This document shows positions 1 to 5,037 of a DNA stretch of 5,037 bases, piece by piece. Position 1 is the stretch's first letter. Every line of letters begins with the position of its first letter. Below the pieces are notes generated by a model. That model saw only the letters and a list, made by a program, of their open reading frames with translations, was not told the origin of the DNA and did no database searches. The stretch comes from Alphaproteobacteria bacterium (GTDB lineage: Bacteria > Pseudomonadota > Alphaproteobacteria > SP197): positions 1 through 5,037 of the forward strand of contig JAJEBJ010000055.1 of NCBI GenBank assembly GCA_022822575.1, in the 5' to 3' direction. The translations under genes were made by a program, and so were the position numbers.

Positions 1-1148
1 CCACCGGCGCCGCGGCCGGCACAGTGGCCGAGGCCAGCGTAAATGCCCTTCGAACCGTTGACACCGAAAGTGCGGGATCCAGGCCAGTTCACCTCCGGCG
101 ATTCCCATGACGTGGTGGTGAGGCGTTCCTGTGCCGTGCCCATGACAGGGTCTTCCTCGGCCGCAACGTACTTGTAGCAGACCTGGGTTCGGCCTTCGTC
201 CTCCAGCCTGACCTGCCAGAAGAAGTTCCCGGCAAACCGAGCCACCCTGCCACCTGCCTCGACAAACCTGTCGATGGCATCGCGCATGGGACGACTCCAG
301 TATTCATCATGTCCGACGATGACGGCGCAGCGGTGGCGGTCCAGCAGGTCCGGCGTGTCATGAATGTCATGGAGCGCCGCCACGTCCACCTCATGGCCCT
401 CCGCCTCGAGCCAGCGCGCCATGTGGCGTTCGTAGCTTGCCCATCCGGCCGACGCGTACTTCTTGGAATAGCCGTGTGACCATGCCCACTCCATGTAGGG
501 ATAGCGCGCCACCGTCCCTTGTGGCAGCGGCGTCGCGGGAAGGGCCCGCGGCGCTCCGGGAGGCAGCCTCGCAAAGCCGCGCGACCATGGCCGCTGAAGG
601 CTCAGATGTGTCGAGAACCGGTCGCCGGAGTCGCCGGAGATTCCCTCGTAGGCGTTCGAACCACCCCATTCGTTGTAGGCAACCCAGGTCGGTGTCGCCG
701 CCAGCAAGAGTACCGGCGCACCCGCTCCATGACGTGGTCCCCCGACAAGGACGACATGGTCGCACGTGACCATCTCGTCGCCGCGCCACGCCGTGAGGGT
801 GATGATGTAGCCGCCGGGCCGCCATGTGGCGGGAATGGTCATGCGCCAGGCAACCGGCCAGCCACATCCGATGGCGGAAGCGTCGTGCGGAGTCGCATGC
901 CAGTGGCCGGCAAGATCCGGTTCGCGATGAACCGGAACGGTCTCGAGGCCGTCCCTCGCGATATCGAGATCAAAGGTGTCGGCGGTTGTCGATACATGGA
1001 GTTCGATGACTTCGCCCACGCGACAGGAAAGGCGCGACGTGTAGGCCCAGATCTGCAGGACGGACGGATCGTCACTCGCCGCGTCATACCACGTATCGAC
1101 GATGTGGCGAGGCCGTCTTGTCGTGCGTGGCACCTGCATGGCCATCAT
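1..1148 (-). CDS. N,N-dimethylformamidase large-subunit-like protein (3' end beyond window)
   Basis: Reading the minus strand from ATG 1148 gives 382 uninterrupted codons to the window edge with no stop, so the C-terminus is missing. Residues about 34-54 (WAYTSRLS, then VGEVIELHVST) look like the beta-sandwich opening of this family. Residues 152-163 carry TPTWVAYNEWGG. Residues about 230-300 carry GWASYERHM, then ARWLEAEGHEVDV, then VIVGHDEYWSRPMRDA, and then FAGNFFWQVR. Together these are the hallmark of the C-terminal domain of the DMFase large subunit (DmfA2-type). Characterised DMFase is a mononuclear-iron amidohydrolase whose metal is held by two tyrosines and a glutamate. H280/E282 in GHDE and Y158 in AYNEWGG are the candidate counterparts here. 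The protein lacks the roughly 240-residue N-terminal part of true DMFase large subunits, and no small-subunit gene is visible, so the substrate is unknown. ATG at 1148, 1145 or 1139 are all possible starts, and none has a strong Shine-Dalgarno. The gene is divergent from the acyl-CoA synthetase gene. Confidence 0.85.
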   Translation of the reverse strand, partial: MMAMQVPRTTRRPRHIVDTWYDAASDDPSVLQIWAYTSRLSCRVGEVIELHVSTTADTFDLDIARDGLETVPVHREPDLAGHWHATPHDASAIGCGWPVAWRMTIPATWRPGGYIITLTAWRGDEMVTCDHVVLVGGPRHGAGAPVLLLAATPTWVAYNEWGGSNAYEGISGDSGDRFSTHLSLQRPWSRGFARLPPGAPRALPATPLPQGTVARYPYMEWAWSHGYSKKYASAGWASYERHMARWLEAEGHEVDVAALHDIHDTPDLLDRHRCAVIVGHDEYWSRPMRDAIDRFVEAGGRVARFAGNFFWQVRLEDEGRTQVCYKYVAAEEDPVMGTAQERLTTTSWESPEVNWPGSRTFGVNGSKGIYAGLGHCAGRGAG

Positions 1149-1160
1149 GGTGCAGTGCCT

Positions 1161-1188
1161 GTCACCCGCTTGCAATGATCCCGGTGAC
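1161..1188. promoter_or_regulatory. Inverted repeat, candidate divergent operator
   Basis: GTCACC at 1161-1166 and GGTGAC at 1183-1188 form perfect 6-bp arms separated by 16 bp, so the half-sites lie 22 bp apart (about two helical turns). The element sits in the gap between two divergent genes. It overlaps the predicted -35 box and spacer of the plus-strand promoter and lies 12 bp upstream of the minus-strand gene's start. That position suits a regulator controlling both directions. No regulator gene is in the window. A 6-bp repeat can occur by chance, so this is tentative. Confidence 0.35.
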
Positions 1189-1197
1189 GGCGATAAA
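1170..1197 (+). promoter_or_regulatory. Candidate sigma70 promoter for the acyl-CoA synthetase operon
   Basis: TTGCAA (1170-1175) as -35 and GATAAA (1192-1197) as -10 are 16 bp apart, each matching 4 of 6 consensus bases. Transcription would start near 1204, leaving a leader of about 24 nt before the ATG at 1228. The prediction is by eye only. It fits the chosen start codon and would exclude the upstream in-frame ATG at 1102. Confidence 0.4.
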
Positions 1198-1227
1198 TCG
1201 GACGGGGCTTGGCGAGAGGCGCGCGCA

Positions 1228-2853
1228 ATGGCTGACATCTGGACCGACGGGCTCGGACGCAACGACGCCAACCATGTGTCACTGTCTCCCGTGTCGTTCC
1301 TCAACCGGACGGCGGCGGTATGGCCGGACCGGATTGCCGTCATCCATGGCCCGCTGAAGAGGACATGGCGCGACACGGCCGGGCGCTGCCGCAGGCTTGC
1401 CTCGGCGTTGCAACGGCGCGGCGTGGCCAGGGGCGACACCGTGGCCATCATGGCGCCCAATCTGCCGGAGTTCGTCGAAGCGAGCCTTGCCGTGCCGATG
1501 ACGGGCGCCGTGCTCAATTCCCTCAACATCCGCCTCGACGCTGCCGCCATCCGCTTCATCCTTGAACACGGTGAAGCGAGAGTCCTCATCACCGACAGGG
1601 CCTTGTCACCAACGGTGAGCGAGGCCCTTGCCGGACTCGGACACCGGTTGCTCGTCGTCGATATCGACGATCCGCTGGCCCAAGGCGCAGGGCAGCTTCT
1701 CGGTGAATTGACCTACGAGGAACTGCTCGCCGAAGGAGAGGAACGAGGTCAGTGGACGGGACCTGACGACGAGTGGCAGCCGATTGCCCTCAACTACACG
1801 TCAGGCACCACCGGCAACCCCAAGGGTGTGGTCTATCACCACCGTGGCGCCTATCTGAACGCTCTCGGCAACGCCATCACCTGGTCGATGCCGCACCACC
1901 CAGTCTATCTGTGGACCCTGCCGATGTTCCACTGCAACGGCTGGTGTTTCCCATGGACGGTGACCGCCATGGCGGGAACGCATGTCTGCCTGCGCTCTCT
2001 CTCCGCCGAGTCGATACTAGGCGCCATCGGCGAGCACGGTGTCACGCATCTCTGCGGAGCACCTGTCGTCATGAACATGATGCTGACCGGCTCCGAGGCC
2101 CTGTGGCAGGGCATTCGTCATCAGGTGAAGATGATGACCGCGGGCGCCGCGCCCCCGGCCGCCGTCCTCGAACGCATGGCAGCGCGCGGCATCGACATCA
2201 CCCATGTCTACGGCCTGACCGAAACCTATGGACCGGCGACCGTGTGCGCGTGGCATCCCGAATGGGATGATCTGCCTGCCTCCGGGCAGGCCGACCGGAA
2301 GGCCCGCCAGGGTGTGACCTATGCCGTTCAGGAAGCGATGATGGTCGCCGAGCCGAAGACCATGGAACCCGTACCGGCGGATGGCGAGACCATGGGCGAG
2401 ATCATGATGCGCGGCAACATCACCATGTCCGGCTATCTCAAGAACCCCCGGGCAAGCGCCGAATCCTTCCGCGGCGGGTGGTTCCACACCGGCGATCTGG
2501 CGGTCACCCATCCGGACGGCTATGTCGAGATCAGGGATCGCAGCAAGGACATCATCATCTCCGGAGGAGAGAACATCTCGACCATCGAGGTTGAGGGTGT
2601 CCTCTATCGCCATCCGGCCGTGGCCGAGGCGGCGGTGGTGGCGCGCCCTGATGACATGTGGGGTGAAACGCCGTGTGCCTTTGTCACGCTCAAGCCCGAC
2701 CTGACGGCCACGGCGGACGACCTCATTGCCTTCTGCCGGGACAACCTGGCGCACTTCAAGTGCCCGAAGAACGTGGTGTTCGGCGAACTCCCCAAGACCT
2801 CCACCGGCAAGATACAGAAGTTTGTCCTGAGGGAACGGGCCGCGTCCCTGTGA
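1228..2853 (+). CDS. Acyl-CoA synthetase (AMP-forming), short/medium-chain type
   Basis: This cytoplasmic ANL-superfamily ligase turns a carboxylic acid, ATP and CoA into acyl-CoA, AMP and PPi. At 541 aa it is full length. Visible motifs are the phosphate-binding loop TSGTTGNPKG (191-200), the A5 motif YGLTETYG (328-335), GWFHTGD (417-423, Asp423 binding ribose), the hinge stretch DRSKDIIISGGEN (437-449), and the catalytic lysine K528 in KTSTGKIQKF. The segments LPMFHCNGWCFPW and VYHHRGAYLNAL match the bacterial acyl-CoA synthetase subfamily related to plant AAE1/AAE11 enzymes. That points to short, medium or aromatic acids rather than long-chain FadD substrates. It differs from Roseobacter DmdB, which as I recall has MFHVNAWG at this site. 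ATG 1228 is chosen because MADIWTDGLGRN is the family N-terminus and GAGAGG lies 8 nt upstream. The in-frame ATG at 1102 would overlap the divergent gene. The exact substrate is unknown. Confidence 0.93.
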   Translation: MADIWTDGLGRNDANHVSLSPVSFLNRTAAVWPDRIAVIHGPLKRTWRDTAGRCRRLASALQRRGVARGDTVAIMAPNLPEFVEASLAVPMTGAVLNSLNIRLDAAAIRFILEHGEARVLITDRALSPTVSEALAGLGHRLLVVDIDDPLAQGAGQLLGELTYEELLAEGEERGQWTGPDDEWQPIALNYTSGTTGNPKGVVYHHRGAYLNALGNAITWSMPHHPVYLWTLPMFHCNGWCFPWTVTAMAGTHVCLRSLSAESILGAIGEHGVTHLCGAPVVMNMMLTGSEALWQGIRHQVKMMTAGAAPPAAVLERMAARGIDITHVYGLTETYGPATVCAWHPEWDDLPASGQADRKARQGVTYAVQEAMMVAEPKTMEPVPADGETMGEIMMRGNITMSGYLKNPRASAESFRGGWFHTGDLAVTHPDGYVEIRDRSKDIIISGGENISTIEVEGVLYRHPAVAEAAVVARPDDMWGETPCAFVTLKPDLTATADDLIAFCRDNLAHFKCPKNVVFGELPKTSTGKIQKFVLRERAASL

Positions 2854-2869
2854 CACGCCGAAGAACCGC

Positions 2870-3598
2870 ATGACGGCCATTGCGCTTGCCGTCATCGCCG
2901 TGGTGTTCCTGGCGGCGCTTCTCCAGGCAGCGACAGGCATGGGGTTCGGCATCATCGCCGGACCGGTCCTGCTGATCGCCATGGGCGATACGGCAGCCAT
3001 CCAGGTGACCATCGTGCTTTCCACCATTCCATCGCTGATACTGGTCCGCAGATCCCTCGACGCGGTCGATGCGACCCTGCTCAAGCACCTCCTGGGCGGC
3101 GCTGCCGCCGGGCTGGTCGTGGGCACCCTCATTTTCGCCACGGCGACGGTGGCCGATCTCAAGTGGGGAGCCGCTGTGGCTGTGCTGGCCATGGCCATTC
3201 TTTCGACAGGGGTCCACGAACGCCGGGTCGTCGTCCGTCGGAACAGCATCACGGGCCGCTTGCTGACCGGTCTGACGAGCGGCGCCATGACGGCGACACT
3301 CGCCATGCCCGGTCCTCCGGTTGCCGCCTGGGCCTCGGCTGCCGGACTGAAGAAGGCGCAAACTCGCGCCACCCTGCTCATCGTCGCTCTTGTCTGCTAC
3401 CCGGCGGCCCTGGCCCTGCAGGGCATTACAGAGGGCGTCCCGTACCGGGTCGTCGACGAATGCCTGTGGCTGGCAGCACCCGCTGTCGCCGGGACCTTCC
3501 TGGGTCAGGCGATCGCGGGGCGCGTGCAGGAGCGGCTCTTCCGCAGGCTCGTTACGGTGCTGCTCGTCCTCGTTGCCATCGCCCTGGTGGTCCGCTGA
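2870..3598 (+). CDS. TSUP family (TauE/SafE-type) membrane transporter
   Basis: This 242-aa hydrophobic protein has about seven to eight membrane segments, roughly at residues 3-20, 26-38, 42-59, 73-92, 97-114, 131-152, 165-183, 198-218 and 226-241 (some may be re-entrant). Family signs are LLQAATGMGFGIIAGP (about 17-32) in the first repeat and the matching GAMTATLAMPGPPVA (138-152) in the second. These are the two pseudo-symmetric halves of TSUP carriers. Known members move sulfite, sulfoacetate, taurine-related sulfonates or other small organic anions, and sequence alone does not identify the substrate. It starts 16 bp after the ligase stop and is very likely co-transcribed with it. The Shine-Dalgarno (GAAGAA, 2860-2865) is weak and close to the ATG, so translation may depend partly on coupling. 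Co-transcription suggests transport of the ligase's substrate or a related anion, which is inference. Confidence 0.88.
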   Translation: MTAIALAVIAVVFLAALLQAATGMGFGIIAGPVLLIAMGDTAAIQVTIVLSTIPSLILVRRSLDAVDATLLKHLLGGAAAGLVVGTLIFATATVADLKWGAAVAVLAMAILSTGVHERRVVVRRNSITGRLLTGLTSGAMTATLAMPGPPVAAWASAAGLKKAQTRATLLIVALVCYPAALALQGITEGVPYRVVDECLWLAAPAVAGTFLGQAIAGRVQERLFRRLVTVLLVLVAIALVVR

Positions 3599-3684
3599 AA
3601 AGGCCGTGAGAGGACATTACAAATCCACCAACCGTGTCGATATCGTGCCCGGCATGAGATCGAAGTCTTGTAGACCCCGAAAGT
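3599..3684. other. Intergenic, no gene seen (left part of the non-coding stretch)
   Basis: This stretch follows the TSUP stop codon and runs to the tRNA-like fragment. I see no stem-loop followed by a T-run that would end the ligase-transporter transcript, only short palindromes such as CGATATCG. Reading frames crossing it on either strand have no family resemblance. Confidence 0.6.
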
Positions 3685-3733
3685 TGGCGCACCTACAGGG
3701 ATTCGAACCCTCAACTTCGTGACCCGCAGTCAG
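3685..3733 (-). pseudogene. Degenerate 3' half of a tRNA-Arg-like gene (possible att remnant)
   Basis: Read on the minus strand, this contains an anticodon-arm-like segment with loop CTGCGGG, a T-arm (GAGGG TTCGAAT CCCTG, four of five pairs), an acceptor 3' strand TAGGTGC, a discriminator G and CCA. Aligned without gaps to the 3' 49 nt of the intact tRNA-Arg at 4677-4753, it matches at 38 positions, including the last nine (GGTGCGCCA). Further 5', CTCCG-AGTTC-CGGAG (read on the minus strand) may be a relic D-arm. The expected acceptor 5' strand GCACCTA is absent, so no cloverleaf can close. The position corresponding to the anticodon reads GCG, which would also be arginine. It could be a decayed tRNA or the displaced 3' end left by site-specific integration at the tRNA gene. 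Confidence 0.65.
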
Positions 3734-3901
3734 ACTCCGGAACTCGGAGAAACGTTGGCGGATCCGACCGGAAGTGTGCCAGTGCACCAGGGATGCGGCA
3801 GTCAACGACACGCATGGCGGTACCATGGGGCGGGGTGCAACACCATCACTACCGACGCCAACGGGAGAGATCGAAGGATGGGGTGAGCGGTAGATCCAGT
3901 C
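3734..3901. other. Intergenic upstream of hicA, no gene seen
   Basis: This is about 170 bp between the tRNA fragment and the hicAB promoter. The only structure noticed is a small inverted repeat, CATGG (3813-3817) and CCATG (3823-3827). A long minus-strand reading frame crosses here, but its product resembles no family and runs antisense to hicA and into hicB. It is judged spurious. Confidence 0.55.
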
Positions 3902-3929
3902 TTGATGCGGTTGCGAGAGTGTGTATATA
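3902..3929 (+). promoter_or_regulatory. hicAB promoter
   Basis: TTGATG (3902-3907) as -35 and TATATA (3924-3929) as -10 are 16 bp apart, a near-consensus sigma70 promoter and the strongest in the window. Predicted transcription starts around 3936, just after the operator palindrome. The leader before the GTG start at 3950 is then only about 14 nt. The upstream in-frame TTG (3902) and ATG (3905) lie within the promoter and cannot be the starts on this transcript. Confidence 0.6.
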
Positions 3930-3937
3930 GATACACA
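3920..3937. promoter_or_regulatory. Candidate HicB operator palindrome over the -10 box
   Basis: TGTGTAT (3920-3926), spacer ATAG, then ATACACA (3931-3937) form a perfect 7-bp inverted repeat with a 4-bp gap, in an otherwise GC-rich region. It covers the -10 element of the hicAB promoter. Toxin-antitoxin operons are commonly repressed by their own antitoxin, and this HicB ends in a ribbon-helix-helix DNA-binding domain, whose sites are typically short palindromes. HicB or the HicAB complex is the inferred ligand. Confidence 0.6.
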
Positions 3938-3949
3938 ACGCACAGGATC

Positions 3950-4141
3950 GTGGAACGCAACAGCGGTAAGCTCATCCGTATGCTCCAAAAGGACGGCTGG
4001 GTACACATTGCCACTAGAGGCAGCCACCGACAGTTCACACACCCCACGAAACCGGGACGGGTTACCGTGCCGCACCCGACGAGGGACATCCCGCGCGGAA
4101 CGGTTGCATCGATCTACCGGCAGGCGGGCTGGAACACTTAG
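3950..4141 (+). CDS. hicA: HicA toxin (mRNA interferase), GTG start
   Basis: This encodes a 63-aa HicA, a small dsRBD-fold toxin that cleaves mRNA and arrests growth until neutralised by HicB. The diagnostic core is complete: LIRMLQKDGW (8-17), RGSHRQFTHPTKPG (23-36) with the presumed catalytic His26, and VTVPHPTRDIP followed by GTVASIYRQAGW. The GTG at 3950 is taken as start because it gives the M-E-R-N-S opening I recall from many alphaproteobacterial HicA proteins and the usual family length. The longer in-frame ATG at 3905 lies in the promoter. AGGA (3944-3947) is only 2 nt from the GTG, so translation may be weak, which would suit a toxin. hicB follows after 12 bp. All key residues seem present, so the toxin is probably active. 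Confidence 0.92.
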   Translation: MERNSGKLIRMLQKDGWVHIATRGSHRQFTHPTKPGRVTVPHPTRDIPRGTVASIYRQAGWNT

Positions 4142-4153
4142 GAGGAAGAACCG

Positions 4154-4555
4154 ATGCGCTACGTATCCTTCATCCACCGGGACGACGCCGGCTACGGCGT
4201 CAGCTTTCCTGACTTCCCGGGCTGCGTGTCCGCAGGCGACTCGGTCGACGATGCCGTCCACCGTGGCTGCGAAGCCCTCGCATTTCACGTCGAGGGTCTA
4301 CGCGACGACGGCGAGTGTATTCCGCCTCCCCGCTCGATTGATGCCATCAAGGCCGATCCGGAACTTGCCGATTGGCGCGAGGGGGCCGACCTGGTGCTGA
4401 TTCCGCTCCTCCTGGACCGCGGTTCATCGCGGCGGGTCAACATCTCCCTCGACCGCGGCCTGCTCGAAGCCATCGACGACGAAGCCAGGCAGCGCCACAT
4501 GACCCGTTCGGCCTTTCTGGCAACCGCAGCCCGGCGCGAGATCGAGGGTACGTGA
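4154..4555 (+). CDS. hicB: HicB antitoxin with C-terminal ribbon-helix-helix domain
   Basis: This is a 133-aa antitoxin that binds and neutralises HicA. Residues about 1-60 are the HicB partial-RNase-H-like domain, with the signature GYGVSFPDFPGCVSAGDS (13-30) followed by DDA and IPPP at 56-59. Residues 93-131 (SRRVNISLDRGLLEAIDDEA, then MTRSAFLATAARREI) form a ribbon-helix-helix DNA-binding domain, the type that lets HicB repress its own promoter. AGGAGG (4140-4145) lies 8 nt before the ATG and overlaps the hicA stop. It is a far stronger ribosome site than hicA's, consistent with antitoxin excess. The palindrome at 3920-3937 is the likely operator. No terminator is visible in the 121 bp before the convergent tRNA gene. 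Confidence 0.93.
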   Translation: MRYVSFIHRDDAGYGVSFPDFPGCVSAGDSVDDAVHRGCEALAFHVEGLRDDGECIPPPRSIDAIKADPELADWREGADLVLIPLLLDRGSSRRVNISLDRGLLEAIDDEARQRHMTRSAFLATAARREIEGT

Positions 4556-4676
4556 CCGACGCATTTGCTGAACGTCCTGGTGACGCGTACCAGACAAGAC
4601 GGCAACAGAGAGGAAGTCCGGAATGAGCGCTGGGACCGGGAGCGATGCCAAATCGTTGTGAATTTCTATAAAAATA

Positions 4677-4753
4677 TGGCGCACCCCGGAGGACTCGAAC
4701 CCCCAACCTCCTGATCCGTAGTCAGGTGCTCTATCCAGTTGAGCTAGGGGTGC
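4677..4753 (-). tRNA. tRNA-Arg (anticodon ACG)
   Basis: Read on the minus strand, this is a 77-nt complete cloverleaf. The acceptor GCACCCC pairs with GGGGTGC. The D-arm is GCTC/GAGC, and the anticodon stem CCTGA/TCAGG encloses loop CTACGGA with anticodon ACG. The T-arm is GGGGG/CCTCC (last pair G-C, one G-T wobble) around TTCGAGT. It has discriminator G and an encoded CCA. Deaminated to ICG, it reads CGU, CGC and CGA. Immediately downstream the minus strand reads TATTTTTATAG, an AT-rich T-run that may end the transcript. Upstream, TAGATA (complement of 4765-4770) could be a -10 box, but I see no well-spaced -35. The 3' half is echoed in decayed form at 3685-3733. Confidence 0.97.
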
Positions 4754-4842
4754 GCTGGTTGACGTATCTAGGTAGCCGACGACATCGCCAGGCGCAAGTC
4801 CCCTGGAGAAAGACGGTGCTGAGGGTCCGGTGGATCGCGAGG

Positions 4843-5037
4843 TCACGCGGAAAGATGGCGGCCCATCTTCATGAACTTGTCGCGGCGCCCGGCAACGAGG
4901 GCATCGCCGTCGAGAGGATCGAGTTCCTCCAGCGCTTCGGAAATGACCTCGGCGGTCGTGCGTATGGCGGCGTCGGGGTCGCGGTGGGCGCCTCCCAGCG
5001 GTTCCTTCACCACACGGTCGATGATCTTCAGTCCTTC
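4843..5037 (-). CDS. accA: Acetyl-CoA carboxylase carboxyltransferase subunit alpha, C-terminal 64 residues (5' end beyond window)
   Basis: The minus-strand frame enters from the right edge and ends at a TGA (complement of 4843-4845). The visible tail includes LKIIDRVVKEPLGGAHRDPDAA, preceding an acidic helical stretch and RRDKFMKMGR, the typical C-terminus of AccA. AccA with AccD transfers the carboxyl group from carboxybiotin to acetyl-CoA to make malonyl-CoA, the first step of fatty acid synthesis. The full protein is usually about 317 aa, so only the last fifth is here. It ends 89 bp upstream of the tRNA-Arg gene on the same strand. CCAGG...CCTGG (4788-4806) could form a weak hairpin between them but lacks a T-run. 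As a conserved housekeeping gene it marks the chromosomal flank next to the tRNA/hicAB segment. Confidence 0.95.
   Translation of the reverse strand, partial: EGLKIIDRVVKEPLGGAHRDPDAAIRTTAEVISEALEELDPLDGDALVAGRRDKFMKMGRHLSA

Noticed and set aside
519..1178. Plus-strand ORF of 219 codons, and other ORFs in 89-1087
   Set aside because: The minus-strand frame ending at the left edge encodes clear DMFase-family motifs throughout. These ORFs are its shadows.
1102..1227. 42-codon N-terminal extension of the acyl-CoA synthetase
   Set aside because: It overlaps the divergent gene and the predicted promoter and has no family similarity. MADIWTDGLG at 1228 is the natural N-terminus.
2017..3381. Minus-strand ORF of 454 codons opposite the ligase and transporter genes
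   Set aside because: The plus strand encodes two proteins with complete family motifs. The antisense product is low-complexity, rich in Arg, Ala and Met, and typical of high-GC shadow frames.
3813..3827. CATGG-N5-CCATG inverted repeat upstream of hicA
   Set aside because: It is short, about 90 bp from the promoter, and easily explained by chance.
3617..4288. Minus-strand ORF of 223 codons
   Set aside because: It is antisense to hicA and the start of hicB, translates through the tRNA-like fragment (GHEVEGSNP), and resembles no family.
4577..4593. CTGGT/ACCAG hairpin after hicB as a terminator
   Set aside because: It has only five pairs with a 7-nt loop and no following T-run on the plus strand.
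4552..4626. 24-codon GTG ORF overlapping the hicB stop
   Set aside because: Although it overlaps hicB as GTGA, it has no Shine-Dalgarno of note, no recognisable content, and is too short to support.
4424..4846. Minus-strand ORF of 140 codons crossing the tRNA-Arg
   Set aside because: It contains the familiar spurious translation of a tRNA-Arg gene (LAQLDRAPDYGSGGWGFES) and otherwise runs antisense to hicB.

Overview
The window is GC-rich. Its gene content and codon use suggest an alphaproteobacterium, possibly Rhodospirillales-like. This rests on the acyl-CoA synthetase subfamily, a HicA that opens M-E-R-N-S, and the AccA C-terminus. No 16S rRNA or lineage marker is present, so the placement is an inference.

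Left half (1-3598). A minus-strand gene runs off the left edge and encodes an N,N-dimethylformamidase (DMFase) large-subunit-like protein. A gap of about 80 bp separates it from a plus-strand pair transcribed away from it. The pair is a complete acyl-CoA synthetase (AMP-forming, 541 aa) followed 16 bp later by a TSUP (TauE/SafE-type) membrane transporter. The divergent gap holds a plausible sigma70 promoter and a GTCACC-N16-GGTGAC inverted repeat that could be a shared operator. One reading, which is inference only, is a small catabolic module: an amide or related compound is cleaved by the DMFase-like protein, the released acid is activated to its CoA thioester, and the TSUP protein moves an anionic substrate or product.

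Right half (3599-5037). A non-coding stretch contains a degenerate 3' half of a tRNA-Arg-like gene on the minus strand (3685-3733). It is followed by a complete hicA-hicB toxin-antitoxin operon with a visible promoter and operator. Next come an intact tRNA-Arg(ACG) with encoded CCA (minus strand) and the 3' end of accA (minus strand, running off the right edge). The tRNA fragment has the same orientation as the intact tRNA and lies downstream of its 3' end, with hicAB between them. This is the layout left when a mobile segment integrates into a tRNA 3' end. No integrase is present, and the two tRNA 3' halves match at only 38 of 49 positions, so any insertion is old or decayed.

The window shows no CRISPR array, rRNA, insertion sequence or convincing intrinsic terminator. 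The points most worth a second look are the hicAB segment bracketed by tRNA sequence, the hicAB operator built into its promoter, and the DMFase-like/ligase/transporter divergent cluster.
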